Shown: piece by piece, positions 33,822 to 42,685 of the stretch | How the letters are laid out: each line of letters starts with the position of its first letter | Position numbering within the stretch: position 1 is the first letter of the stretch | Source of the DNA: Porphyrobacter sp. | GTDB lineage: Bacteria; Pseudomonadota; Alphaproteobacteria; Sphingomonadales; Sphingomonadaceae | Assembly (NCBI GenBank): GCA_027533455.1 | Contig: JAPZUC010000002.1 | Location: 1 to 64,000 of the forward strand | Reading direction: 5' to 3' | Length of the DNA stretch: 64,000 nucleotides | The notes under the pieces: generated by a model | Told to the model about the DNA's origin: nothing | Database searches by the model: none | Seen by the model: only the letters and a program-made list of their open reading frames with translations | Translations under genes and position numbers: made by a program

Positions 33822-34457
33822 TCAGGCGGCGCGCTGGCCCAGATAGGCGATCCCTTCGGCCTCGCTGATCACTTCGGCATACTTCGCCTGAAGGTCGAAT
33901 AGGTTCGCTTCGTGCGGGCCTTCGTGTCGGTCGGCGCAGGCCTCGCGTACCACCAGCGGGACGAAGCCGTATTGCATGGCATCGAGCGCCGAGGCGCGCA
34001 CGCAGCCGGAGGTGGAGTAGCCGGTGATCAGCAGCGTATCGATGCCATCGGCGTGCAGTGCCTCGGCAAGGCCGGTGCCGAAGAAGGCGCTGGGATATTG
34101 CTTGGTGAACACCCGGTCGCCTGCTTGGGGTGTGAGTTCCGGCGGGAACGCGCCGAGCGGGGAGCCTTCGACAAAGGCCTCCAGAACGGGAGCCTTCCTG
34201 TAGAACACGCCGCCGTCCGACCCGTCCGCCTTGTACTGGACGTTGGTGAACACCACCGGCACGCCGCGGGCACGCGCGGCTTCGGTGAGGCGGATGTTGC
34301 TGGCGAGGGCCTCGGCGGCGCTTGCCATGAACAGCGCCGAGCCTTCGGTCAGGTAGGCCGCCACGACATCGACGATCAGCAGTGCGGGGTGTTGGCCGGG
34401 CTGGAGCCGCCCCTCGTACACGCCCGCATAATTGTCGGCTGCCGAGGGGCCGGACAT
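33822..34457 (-). CDS. Isochorismatase-family cysteine amidohydrolase
   Basis: A 211-aa cysteine hydrolase. The catalytic Asp lies in LLIVDVVAAYLT, the Lys in VFTKQYPSAFFGTGL and the nucleophile Cys in TGYSTSGCVRASALDAMQYG. The family includes N-carbamoylsarcosine amidase, maleamate amidase and nicotinamidase. It is the last gene of a leftward operon with CaiB, HyuB, HyuA and an HMG-CoA-lyase-like gene; its start overlaps the CaiB stop by one base. In this context it probably hydrolyses a linear amide or carbamoyl intermediate. Confidence 0.87.
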   Translation of the reverse strand: MSGPSAADNYAGVYEGRLQPGQHPALLIVDVVAAYLTEGSALFMASAAEALASNIRLTEAARARGVPVVFTNVQYKADGSDGGVFYRKAPVLEAFVEGSPLGAFPPELTPQAGDRVFTKQYPSAFFGTGLAEALHADGIDTLLITGYSTSGCVRASALDAMQYGFVPLVVREACADRHEGPHEANLFDLQAKYAEVISEAEGIAYLGQRAA

Positions 34458-35638
34458 CAGATGATCCCTGCCGCCGCCAGCCGTTCAAGCTCGGCGGCGT
34501 CCATTCCCAGACGCTCGGCGAAGACCTCTGCATTGTCCTGACCCGGCGCGGCGGGCGCGGGGCGGCGGATGGTGCTGGGGGTCTTCGACAGCTTGGGGAA
34601 GGCGTTTTGCATCTTGATCTTGCCGCGCTTCTGCGTCTCGACCTCGATGATCGCCTCGCGCGCGGCAAAGTGCGGGTCGGACAGCATCTCCGGCGCGCGG
34701 TAGACGCGGCCTGCGGGGATCGAATACTCGGTCATCAGCGCATCGACCTCGTCCACCGTCAGCGTTCCGGTCCAGTCATTGACCAGAGCGTCCAGCTCGT
34801 CCTGATGGATGCCGCGCGCGATGTGGGTGGCATAGCGTTCGTCGGTGGCGAGTTCGGGGCGGCCCATCGCCTGGGCGAGCCGTGCGAAAATCGCATCGCC
34901 ATTGCCGCCGATCATGTAGCTGCCGTCCTTGCAGGTATAGACGTTCGACGGCGCGATGCCCTTGAGCACCGATCCCGATCTCTCGCGGATCACGCCGTTG
35001 CGGTCATATTCGGGGATGAGGCCCTCCATCACCTGCAACACGGCTTCGTAGAGCGCGGAGTCGACCACCTGCCCCTCGCCGGTTTTCTCGCGGTGATGCA
35101 GCGCGGCGAGCACACCCATGCAGCCATAGGTGGCGCACAGGGTGTCGCCGATGGAGATGCCCATGCGGCTGGGCGGGCGATCAGGCTCGCCGACGATGTA
35201 GCGCCAGCCGCCCATCGCCTCGCCGATGCCGCCAAAGCCGGCGCGGTCGGAGTATGGTCCGTCCTGCCCGTAGCCCGACATCCGCGCGATGATCAGGCCG
35301 GGGTTGATAGCGTGCAGCTCTGCCGGGGAGAGGCCCCAGCGTTCCAGCGTGCCGGGCTTGAAGTTCTCGATAAGAACGTCCGCCTCGGCAATCAGCCGCT
35401 TGGCGAGCGCCTGACCTTCAGGCACGCGCAGGTTGCAGGTGACCGAGCGCTTGTTGCGGGCGATCACTTCCCACTGCACCTTCTCGTCGCCCTGACCCCA
35501 GTTGCGCATCGGATCGCCCGCGCCCGGCGGCTCGATCTTGACCACATCGGCGCCCATGTCGCCGAGCAGCTGGCCGCAGAAGGGGCCAGCGAGCAGCTGG
35601 CCCATCTCGACAACCTTGATCCCTGCAAGCGCGCTCAT
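34457..35638 (-). CDS. CaiB/BaiF family CoA-transferase
   Basis: A class III CoA-transferase of about 393 aa from MSALAGIKVVEMGQ. Family landmarks: MGADVVKIEPPGAGDPMRNW near the N-terminus (Asp nucleophile region) and NPGLIIARMSGYGQDGPYSD. It moves CoA from a thioester donor to a free acid. It overlaps the HyuB-like gene by four bases (ATGA), so these enzymes are made together. Confidence 0.93.
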   Translation of the reverse strand: MSALAGIKVVEMGQLLAGPFCGQLLGDMGADVVKIEPPGAGDPMRNWGQGDEKVQWEVIARNKRSVTCNLRVPEGQALAKRLIAEADVLIENFKPGTLERWGLSPAELHAINPGLIIARMSGYGQDGPYSDRAGFGGIGEAMGGWRYIVGEPDRPPSRMGISIGDTLCATYGCMGVLAALHHREKTGEGQVVDSALYEAVLQVMEGLIPEYDRNGVIRERSGSVLKGIAPSNVYTCKDGSYMIGGNGDAIFARLAQAMGRPELATDERYATHIARGIHQDELDALVNDWTGTLTVDEVDALMTEYSIPAGRVYRAPEMLSDPHFAAREAIIEVETQKRGKIKMQNAFPKLSKTPSTIRRPAPAAPGQDNAEVFAERLGMDAAELERLAAAGII

Positions 35639-37524
35639 TCCGCGGCTTCCCGCAATGTCGTCCAGACCGGCTGGACGGGGGCGGGCAGCCCGGTCTCGGC
35701 CTCGCAATTGGCGCGCAGTGCGTCGATGCCCGGGCCGTAGTCGAACAGCGGCAGTTCGCCGCGGCTGGCGGTCATGTCCGCGCGCAGGGCGGCGGTCGCG
35801 GCGGTGTCAACCGCGCCCGCGCTGTCCGCGACCACCCCATAGGCGCGCGCGCCTTCTGCGGTGACGAGACCCTGCCGGATTTCAAGGCCGACCAGCTCCG
35901 GGTCGCGCGCCAGCGGGTCGCCCCAACCGCCGCCCCCCCAGGTGATGAAGTGCAGCAGATCGCCCGCCTTTACCGCCACGCTCTCGACCTTGTTGCCGAC
36001 AATGGTCTGCGTCCCGTCGGCGCGTTCCAGCACCTTCCTCGCCCGCGCGCCGGGATGGCCGCCGTTGACGCCCCACGGCGGCACGAACCAGCGGTCGTCA
36101 TGGATCGCGATCTCGCCATCGGCAAGGAAGCGGTAGGTCATGTGGATGCCGTTGCCGCCGCGGTGCAGACCCGCCCCGCCGCTGTCGGGCGCGGTCGCAT
36201 AGCGCTCGATCCGCAGCGGGAAGTAGCGTTCGAGGAATTCGTTGGGGACGTTGGTGAAGCCCGGCCACAGCGAGTGCCCGTCCGGCCCGTCGCCCAGCGG
36301 ACGGCCCGGAATCCCGCCGAAGCCGATCTGGAACAGCTGGAACCAGTCGCGGCTGCCATCCTCGCGTGCGTCCCAGCCCGAATAGAACAGGTGGGGGCTG
36401 GAGGAGAACCCAGCGGCATTGAGGAACTCCGGCGTCTTCTGCCCGAGCAGTCCGCCCAAAATGTCGAAGATGCGGCCCAGCGCGTGGGTGCGGCCCGAAA
36501 GCGCGGCGGGGAAGTGCGGCTTCAGCAGCGAGCCCGACGGAATGCGCACCTCGATAAGATCGTAGAACCCGTCATTGAACAGGATCTGCGGATCGAAGAC
36601 CATGATCATGTAGATGCCGAAGAACATCTTGAACATGTTTTCATTGAGGAAAAAGTTGATCGAGGCGGCTGACTGCGGATCGGTGCCTTCGAAATCGAGG
36701 ATCACCTTGTCGCCATCGCGCCACATGGTGCAGCGGATCTTGTAGGGACCGTAGCCCTTGCCGTCGTCGCAGATGTAATCTTCGAAGCTGACCGGCTCCT
36801 CGGCCACAGCCATCGCCAGCAGCGCCTTCATCGCGCGGTGGTTGCGAGCGAGCAGCTCCTGCGTGGCCGAAACGTAGACATCGTCACCGAAGCGGTCGGC
36901 CATCTCGACCACGCGGCGCGCGGCGACGCGGCAGGATGCGATCAGCGCATTCAAATCCGCCTGGCACCAGTCGGGCTTGCGGGTCTGGTGCATCACCAGC
37001 TTCATCAGGTCTTCGTTGTATTCGCCCTTTTTCCAGATCTTCACCGGCGGGATACGGACCCCTTCCTCGAAGATCGACGACGCACCGATCGGCATCGAGC
37101 CGGGGACAGAACCGCCGATGTCGCTCTGGTGGCCGAACATCGCTGTGTAGGCGAGCAGGCGGCCGTCCTTGAACACGGGCAGCAGCACCAGCCAGTCATT
37201 CGAGTGACTGACCGCGCCGCCGCAGGAATAAGGATCGGACAGGAAAATCATGTCCCCGTCCTCGATCGTGCCGTCAAACTGCTTGAGGAAGCCGTCGATG
37301 AAGCTGCCGAACTGGCCGACGATCATCTTGCCGGCAGGGTCGGAGATCAGCGGGAAGGCATCGCCCTGTTCGCGGATACCGGGGCTCATGGCGGTGCGCA
37401 CGAGGGTCGCGTCCATCTCGATACGGGCGTTCCTGAGCGCGTTCTCGATGATGTCGAGCGTCACCGGATCGATGGCGACCTTGTTGAATGGGACGGTGTT
37501 GGGTTCGATGATGCGAGCCGGCAT
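35635..37524 (-). CDS. Hydantoinase B/oxoprolinase family subunit
   Basis: A 629-aa protein with the HyuB fold: EQGDAFPLISDPAGKMIVGQ, FLSDPYSCGGAVSHSNDWL and the C-terminal WGGGGWGDPLARDPELVG. The HyuA partner is immediately upstream (4-base gap). HyuAB complexes include 5-oxoprolinase, N-methylhydantoinase, caprolactamase and acetone/acetophenone carboxylases, and all use ATP. The exact reaction cannot be decided from sequence. Confidence 0.92.
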   Translation of the reverse strand: MPARIIEPNTVPFNKVAIDPVTLDIIENALRNARIEMDATLVRTAMSPGIREQGDAFPLISDPAGKMIVGQFGSFIDGFLKQFDGTIEDGDMIFLSDPYSCGGAVSHSNDWLVLLPVFKDGRLLAYTAMFGHQSDIGGSVPGSMPIGASSIFEEGVRIPPVKIWKKGEYNEDLMKLVMHQTRKPDWCQADLNALIASCRVAARRVVEMADRFGDDVYVSATQELLARNHRAMKALLAMAVAEEPVSFEDYICDDGKGYGPYKIRCTMWRDGDKVILDFEGTDPQSAASINFFLNENMFKMFFGIYMIMVFDPQILFNDGFYDLIEVRIPSGSLLKPHFPAALSGRTHALGRIFDILGGLLGQKTPEFLNAAGFSSSPHLFYSGWDAREDGSRDWFQLFQIGFGGIPGRPLGDGPDGHSLWPGFTNVPNEFLERYFPLRIERYATAPDSGGAGLHRGGNGIHMTYRFLADGEIAIHDDRWFVPPWGVNGGHPGARARKVLERADGTQTIVGNKVESVAVKAGDLLHFITWGGGGWGDPLARDPELVGLEIRQGLVTAEGARAYGVVADSAGAVDTAATAALRADMTASRGELPLFDYGPGIDALRANCEAETGLPAPVQPVWTTLREAAE

Positions 37525-37528
37525 GGTC

Positions 37529-39586
37529 TTAGCCCTTCGCCTTGAGAGTGATGAGGATGTTGCCGACAGCGTCGACGATGGCGCTGCAATCGTGTTCGAC
37601 CAGCGTGGTCGAATCCATTTCGGTGATGATCGCCGGGCCTTCGATCACGTCGCCCTGCTTGAGCTTGGCGCGGTCGTAGATCACGGCAGGCCGCTCGGCC
37701 CCGTCGATCCACACAGTGTGGTCGCGGATCTTGGCGGCTGCGGGGTTGCCGTCACCCTTTGGTAGCTCGGTTGCGGGGAGGGCAGGGGCTTGCCCCTGAG
37801 CGACTGCGCGCAGGTTCACGATCTCGTGCGGCGTGTCCATGTTGAAGGTGAAGAGGCGTAGGTGCTCTTCATCGAAGCGGGCGAGAATGCCTTCGATCCC
37901 GTCCTTTTCGAGGATATCCTGCGTGATCGTCAGCGGCACTTCGAAGGCTTGGCCGGCATAGCGCACGTCGATTTCGAACAGCGAGGTGATCTGGTCTTCC
38001 GGAATGCCGTCAGCCAGCAATTCGCTGCGGGTCTGGGCGGCCATTTCGTCGAGCACCGCCACGAGGTCGGCAATGGTGGTGTCCTTGGCGAGGCGCGAGA
38101 AACTGCGAGCGGTCTCGGTGCGCATCCGCGTTGTCGCATCGCCGAGCGCGCAGAGCACGCCGGGAGAGACCGGCGAGATCGCGGGCCAGGAACCCATGAG
38201 ACGGGCGACCGCGTTGACGTGCAGCGGGCCAGCGCCGCCAAAGCCCATCAGCGCGAATTCGCGCGGGTCATAGCCCTGTTGGACCGAGATCATCCGCAGG
38301 GCACCGAACATGTTCTCGTTGACGATATCGATGATCCCGCGCGCGGCTTCCATAAGGCTGATGCCGAGCGCATCGGCGATGGTCTGCACCGCCACCTTCG
38401 CGCCCTCACGGTCGAGTTTGAAACTGCCGCCCAGCAGGTCCTCGGGGAGGTATCCGAGTACAACGTTTGCGTCGGTCACGGTGGGCAGCGTGCCACCCTT
38501 GTTGTAGGCGACCGGGCCGGGGACAGCGCCCGCGCTCTCCGGGCCGACGCGCAGCGCGCCGGTCAGCTGCGGCACGTGGGCGATTGACCCGCCGCCGGCG
38601 CCCACGGTCTTCACGTCCAGCGCCGATGCGCGAACCGAAAGGTGGCCCACTTCTGTGGTGCGCTGGCGGCGCGGTTCCAAGCCCTGGATCAGCGCCACGT
38701 CGGTCGAGGTGCCGCCGACGTCGAGAGTGAGGATATTCTCGAAGCCTGCGTTCTTGGCGACCCACAGTGCGCCCGTCACCCCGCCAGCGGGGCCGGACAT
38801 GAGGATGTTGACGGGGTGCTCCTCCGCCTTCTGGCTGCTCATCAAGCCGCCGTCGGAACGCAGCAGCGAAAGGCGGCCCTTCATCCCTTCGGCCTCCAGC
38901 TTGGTGCGCAGGTTGGAGACATACTTGCTCACCACCGGACGCACCGCCGCATTGGCGACGGTCGAAAGCGTGCGCTCGTATTCCTGCATTTCGGGCAGGA
39001 CTTCATGGGACAGCGAGACGGGGATGCCGGGCAGTTCCTCGGCCGCGATTTCCCCGATCCGCGCCTCGTGCGCGCCGTTAAGGTAGGCGTTCATGAGGGA
39101 GACGGTGAGCGCCTCGATCCCGTCGCCTTTCAGCTTGCGCAAGGCTTCGCGGACCGCGTCTTCATCGAGCGGCGCAACTTCGCGGCCCTGAGCGTCCATG
39201 CGGCCGGGCACTTCCACCGTATGCTCCAACCGCGCGAGGGGTTGCGGCTTGGGCCACACGATCCAAGCGGCGAGCCCTCCGGGTACGAAACTGCGGGCGA
39301 TCTGCATGATATCGCGATAGCCCTGCGTGGTGACGAGGCCGACCTTCGCGCCCTTGCCTTCCAGCACGGCGTTGGTGGCGACGGTAGTGCCATGGAGGAA
39401 GTAGCTGATCTCCGCGGCGGTAATCCCGGCCTGCGCCAGAATCGCCTTCACCCCGTTGAGGATGCCTTCGGAGGAATCATGCGGGGTCGACGGCGTCTTG
39501 TGCCGCCAGAAGGCGCCGCTCGCCTCGTCGAACAGCAGCAGGTCGGTGAAAGTCCCGCCCACATCCACACCCAGCCTGTACGTCAT
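37529..39586 (-). CDS. Hydantoinase A/oxoprolinase family subunit
   Basis: A 685-aa actin-like ATPase subunit. MTYRLGVDVGGTFTDLLLFD is the N-terminal phosphate-binding motif, LHGTTVATNAVLEG follows, and the second motif LTLDVGGTSTDVALIQG lies near residue 290. It pairs with the HyuB-like subunit. It phosphorylates the substrate lactam, imide or enolate during ring opening or carboxylation. It starts 15 bases after the lyase-like gene. Confidence 0.93.
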   Translation of the reverse strand: MTYRLGVDVGGTFTDLLLFDEASGAFWRHKTPSTPHDSSEGILNGVKAILAQAGITAAEISYFLHGTTVATNAVLEGKGAKVGLVTTQGYRDIMQIARSFVPGGLAAWIVWPKPQPLARLEHTVEVPGRMDAQGREVAPLDEDAVREALRKLKGDGIEALTVSLMNAYLNGAHEARIGEIAAEELPGIPVSLSHEVLPEMQEYERTLSTVANAAVRPVVSKYVSNLRTKLEAEGMKGRLSLLRSDGGLMSSQKAEEHPVNILMSGPAGGVTGALWVAKNAGFENILTLDVGGTSTDVALIQGLEPRRQRTTEVGHLSVRASALDVKTVGAGGGSIAHVPQLTGALRVGPESAGAVPGPVAYNKGGTLPTVTDANVVLGYLPEDLLGGSFKLDREGAKVAVQTIADALGISLMEAARGIIDIVNENMFGALRMISVQQGYDPREFALMGFGGAGPLHVNAVARLMGSWPAISPVSPGVLCALGDATTRMRTETARSFSRLAKDTTIADLVAVLDEMAAQTRSELLADGIPEDQITSLFEIDVRYAGQAFEVPLTITQDILEKDGIEGILARFDEEHLRLFTFNMDTPHEIVNLRAVAQGQAPALPATELPKGDGNPAAAKIRDHTVWIDGAERPAVIYDRAKLKQGDVIEGPAIITEMDSTTLVEHDCSAIVDAVGNILITLKAKG

Positions 39587-39601
39587 GCCTTGTCCTTCAG
39601 T

Positions 39602-40522
39602 TTATGCTGCGCGGGCGACGGCCGAGGGCAGTTCGCGCCCCAGATGTCCCGCAAACCATTTGTTGGCGGCGATCGCCGCGTCGAGATCGATGCCGGTGTC
39701 CACCCCGGAACGCGCCATCATGTAGACGAGGTCCTCGGTGGCGATGTTGCCGGTGGCGCGGGGCGCGAAGGGGCAGCCGCCCAGGCCGCCCAGCGAGGCG
39801 TCGAATACTCGCACCCCCGCCTTGTAAGCCTCCCACGCATTGGCGATGCCGGTGCCGCGGGTGTTGTGGAAATGGGCGCGCATTGGGATTTTGCCTGCGA
39901 GCAACGTGCCGAGCTTGCCGAACATTTCGCCCGCTTCCCACGGCGTGCCGACGCCGATGGTGTCGGCCAGCGCGATTTCCTCGGGGCCTTCCGCTGCGAT
40001 TTCCTCGGCGATGGCGAGCACGGTGTCGTGCTTCACCTCGCCCTCGAACGGGCAGCCGAAGGCAGCGCTTATTGTAACTTGCGCGCGGATGCCTTCCTCG
40101 CGGGCGAAGCGCAGCATGGCGCGGGTTTCGGCGATGCCGTCCGCGATGGTCTGGCCCTGGTTCTTCTGCCCGAACGTGTCGCTGGCGACGATGACGCAGC
40201 CGACCTGATCGATCCCGCGTGCTCCGTCCTCGCGCGTAGCAAGCGCCCGCAGCACGCCGCGCTTGTTGAGCACCAGGCCGACATAGGTGCAGTCCTTGCG
40301 GTCGGGCAGGCCGGCGATCACGTCTTCCGCATCGGCCATCTGCGGCACGCGGGCAGGGTGCACGAAGCTCGCCACCTCGAGCCGCCGTGCCCCATAACCG
40401 ATCATGCGGGTGATCAGTTCGAGCTTGGTCCCCGTCGCAATGATGTCCGGCTCGTTCTGGAGTCCGTCGCGCGGGCCTACCTCGACCAGTTCGATTGCGC
40501 CGACGGACGTTGAGCCTGACAT
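39602..40522 (-). CDS. HMG-CoA lyase-like (HMGL) aldolase
   Basis: A 306-aa TIM-barrel lyase. VEVGPRDGLQNEPDI carries the catalytic Arg-Asp, AAFGCPFEGEVK follows, and the metal and catalytic region is HFHNTRGTGIANAWEAYKAG then GGLGGCPFAPRATGN with the loop Cys. It is the first gene of the leftward operon. It probably cleaves a 3-hydroxy-3-methylacyl-CoA or related acyl-CoA. Because a CaiB transferase is in the operon, an acyl-CoA substrate is likely but unproven. Confidence 0.9.
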   Translation of the reverse strand: MSGSTSVGAIELVEVGPRDGLQNEPDIIATGTKLELITRMIGYGARRLEVASFVHPARVPQMADAEDVIAGLPDRKDCTYVGLVLNKRGVLRALATREDGARGIDQVGCVIVASDTFGQKNQGQTIADGIAETRAMLRFAREEGIRAQVTISAAFGCPFEGEVKHDTVLAIAEEIAAEGPEEIALADTIGVGTPWEAGEMFGKLGTLLAGKIPMRAHFHNTRGTGIANAWEAYKAGVRVFDASLGGLGGCPFAPRATGNIATEDLVYMMARSGVDTGIDLDAAIAANKWFAGHLGRELPSAVARAA

Positions 40523-40573
40523 TGTGAATCGCCTGTTGATACTGCCTGAGCCTTGGCCGGTGACTTACCGGTT

Positions 40574-40583
40574 TTGTATACAA
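40574..40583. promoter_or_regulatory. GntR operator, leftward promoter
   Basis: The perfect palindrome TTGTATACAA about 50 bases before the lyase-like gene. The identical palindrome occurs at 41468 before the rightward operon, and a GntR/FCD gene lies between them. Probable operator. Confidence 0.75.
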
Positions 40584-40641
40584 TTGCAATCATGCTTGGC
40601 ATTGCGAACGATGCGGGAACCGCAAGCGAAGTCCGGCGTTA

Positions 40642-41313
40642 TTATCGCTCTCGCGCTTCTGCATCACTCGTCGCCGGACCAACGGTCTTGGCGAAAGTGT
40701 GGAACGCACGGCGCAGGTGGCTCCCCATCACTGCGCGCGCCCAATCGGCATCTCGCGCGGCAAAAGCGGCGACCAGTTCATCGTGATCGCGCGCAGATTG
40801 GCGCAGATCCTCGGGCGAATAGGTGCGGGCGGTACGCAGCACCACCGGCGCCTCCACCAGTTTCGCCAGCAATTGCGCCAGGCGCGGCGAATGGGCTGCA
40901 TCGATGATGACCTCGTGGAAAGTCCGGTTGGCTTCAAGGAAGCGCGACACGTCGGGCGGGCTCTGGTCGATCGCCGCCTTGAGGCTGCGATTGACGCTTT
41001 CCAATGCGCCGACCTGCTCCCGCGTCAGGCGTTGGGCCGCGCGCTCGGCCGCGTGGCATTCCAACATCTGGCGCAGAGTGAACATCTCTTCGATATCGTC
41101 GCGGCTCCAGTCGGCAACGAACAATCGCTTGGTGTCGGAGCGCACCAGCAGCAACTCATCCTCCAGCCTCCGCACGGCCTCGCGCACAGGGGTGCGGCTG
41201 ACGCCGGTAATTTGCGAAAGCTGCTCTTCCGTCAGCTGTTCGCCCGCCCGCACCTCACCGCTCAGCAGGTAAGCGCGGATCTTGGCGTAGGCCTGATCGG
41301 ACGCGCGGCTCAT
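40642..41313 (-). CDS. GntR-family transcriptional regulator, FCD domain
   Basis: About 223 aa from MSRASDQAYAKIRAYLL. The winged HTH spans about residues 5-70 (EEQLSQITGVSRTPVREAVR), then an FCD ligand-binding domain (about 85-210) with metal-binding Asp and His positions (LRQMLECHAAERA, HEVIIDAAHSPRLA). FCD regulators usually release DNA when a carboxylic acid ligand binds. It is flanked by operator copies in both outward promoters, so it probably controls the whole catabolic cluster. An upstream in-frame ATG at 41430 gives an unlikely 39-residue extension. Confidence 0.92.
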   Translation of the reverse strand: MSRASDQAYAKIRAYLLSGEVRAGEQLTEEQLSQITGVSRTPVREAVRRLEDELLLVRSDTKRLFVADWSRDDIEEMFTLRQMLECHAAERAAQRLTREQVGALESVNRSLKAAIDQSPPDVSRFLEANRTFHEVIIDAAHSPRLAQLLAKLVEAPVVLRTARTYSPEDLRQSARDHDELVAAFAARDADWARAVMGSHLRRAFHTFAKTVGPATSDAEARER

Positions 41314-41467
41314 GCCGGAGCGGTCGTGGTCGGGGAGGGGGAGGCGCGGTGTGTCATAGGGTTTCCTTGTGCTTACTCGCGCTTTGCCCGGCAAGTCAGT
41401 GCGGTGATAAAAACACACCTGACGCGCCATCGCGCCCCAAATGTGTTTAAGACTTGACGGGCGTTAT

Positions 41468-41477
41468 TTGTATACAA
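41468..41477. promoter_or_regulatory. GntR operator, rightward promoter
   Basis: TTGTATACAA, identical to the copy at 40574, about 34 bases before the racemase-family gene. It overlaps the spacer or -10 region after TTGACG (41454-41459), so binding should block RNA polymerase. Confidence 0.75.
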
Positions 41478-41510
41478 TAACGACGCGTTCAAAGGCAACT
41501 GGGGAGTGCC

Positions 41511-42254
41511 GTGAAGCGTATCAAGGTCATCGTGCCGATCGCAATGGACGAAGCTGGCGTCGCCAACAGGGCGCAGCAGCTTCCCTCTGATTTCGTGCGT
41601 CCGGGTTTCGCGCCAACTTTCGAGGCAGTGCGTTGGGGCGCGGCGCTGGGCGATTCCTACCACGATACACTGCTGATGGACTGGACGGTGTTCCAGGCGG
41701 GAGTGACGGCCGAGCAAGAGGGTTATGCCGGCGTGCTGATCGACACGGTCAGCGATAGCGGTCTGTGGCCCCTGCGGTCTGTCCTCAACATCCCCGTCGT
41801 CGGCCCGGGCGAAGCAAGTTTCGCCGCTGCAATGATGCTTGGCAAGAAGTTCAGCGTCATCACCATGTGGCCGCAGTGGTTCCCGCTCTACGAGAAGGTG
41901 CTGAACCAGCACGGTTGGGACCACCGCTGCGCGTCCGTCCGCTCGATCGACACCCGGCCAGACGTGACCGAATTGCTCGAAGGAAAGGAGGAAGTTGTCT
42001 TTGCGAAGCTTAAGGCCGAGGCGACCCTCGCCATCGAGGAAGATGGTGCAGACGTGATCGTGCTGGGCTCGACCACCATGCACCAGTCCGCTGCCTACCT
42101 TCAGGGCGAGCTTCCCGTGCCGGTGCTGAACCCCGGGCAGGTCGCCTACAAGCAGCTGGAGACGCTGATCGAGCTGGGCCTCACCCACTCGAAGAAAGCC
42201 TTCCCCGCACCCGAGGTGCCCAAGCACGCTGACATCCGAAAGGGCTGGTACTGA
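41511..42254 (+). CDS. Asp/Glu/hydantoin racemase superfamily protein
   Basis: A 247-aa protein of the Asp/Glu racemase fold. The candidate catalytic positions are unusual: the first (GVLIDTVSDSGLW near residue 75) has no obvious Cys, and the second block is VIVLGSTTMHQSAAYL, where the family normally has a Cys in GC(T/A). The missing cysteines suggest that it is not a standard racemase; maleate isomerase-like and hydantoin racemase relatives also use Cys. It starts the rightward operon with two SnoaL-like proteins and a TonB receptor. Confidence 0.75.
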   Translation: MKRIKVIVPIAMDEAGVANRAQQLPSDFVRPGFAPTFEAVRWGAALGDSYHDTLLMDWTVFQAGVTAEQEGYAGVLIDTVSDSGLWPLRSVLNIPVVGPGEASFAAAMMLGKKFSVITMWPQWFPLYEKVLNQHGWDHRCASVRSIDTRPDVTELLEGKEEVVFAKLKAEATLAIEEDGADVIVLGSTTMHQSAAYLQGELPVPVLNPGQVAYKQLETLIELGLTHSKKAFPAPEVPKHADIRKGWY

Positions 42255-42685
42255 TGAGCGAATGGCAAGAGGGTGGCGCAGCGCAAACGCCGCTGCCCTA
42301 TCCCTTCTACGTCGATATCGTGACCAAGCGATATTTCGACGGCGTCGATAACAAGGTCATGGATCAGGTGCTCGATTGTTTCACGCCTGACGCGATCCTG
42401 ACCGAGGTAACGAGCAACACCGTTCATCAGGGGCGCGAGGCGATCCGGGCGATGTTCGTCAAGCTTTTCGCCGACTTCGAGAGCATTTGGCACGGCAATT
42501 TCGTCCACACGGCCGACCCGGAAAGCAACGCGATCTGCTCGCAGTTCACCGTGCTGATCACGCCCAACGGGGGCGAGGAGCTGCGCTACGAAAACTGTAA
42601 CCGCTTCTACCTCAAGGACCGGCTGTTCCACCGTGTCTACGTCTACATGTCGGGTGACAACCTGCTGAAGGAAGGGGACGCCTGA
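42254..42685 (+). CDS. SnoaL/NTF2-like protein (first of two)
   Basis: A 143-aa alpha+beta cone (NTF2-like) protein. DIVTKRYFDGVDNKVMDQVL and DCFTPDAILTEV mark the fold, ending with RVYVYMSGDN. Such proteins act as isomerases, cyclases, dehydratases or ligand-binding subunits. It overlaps the racemase-family gene by one base and the next gene by one base. The second SnoaL-like protein is homologous, so they may form a heterodimer. Confidence 0.8.
   Translation: MSEWQEGGAAQTPLPYPFYVDIVTKRYFDGVDNKVMDQVLDCFTPDAILTEVTSNTVHQGREAIRAMFVKLFADFESIWHGNFVHTADPESNAICSQFTVLITPNGGEELRYENCNRFYLKDRLFHRVYVYMSGDNLLKEGDA

Noticed and set aside
38642..40513. 623-codon plus ORF over the HyuA and lyase genes
   Set aside because: Shadow frame; the minus-strand products carry actin-like and HMGL motifs.
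42375..42391. A TGTTTCACG half of parS within a SnoaL-like gene
   Set aside because: Only one half-site is present; the other half does not continue the palindrome and it is coding.
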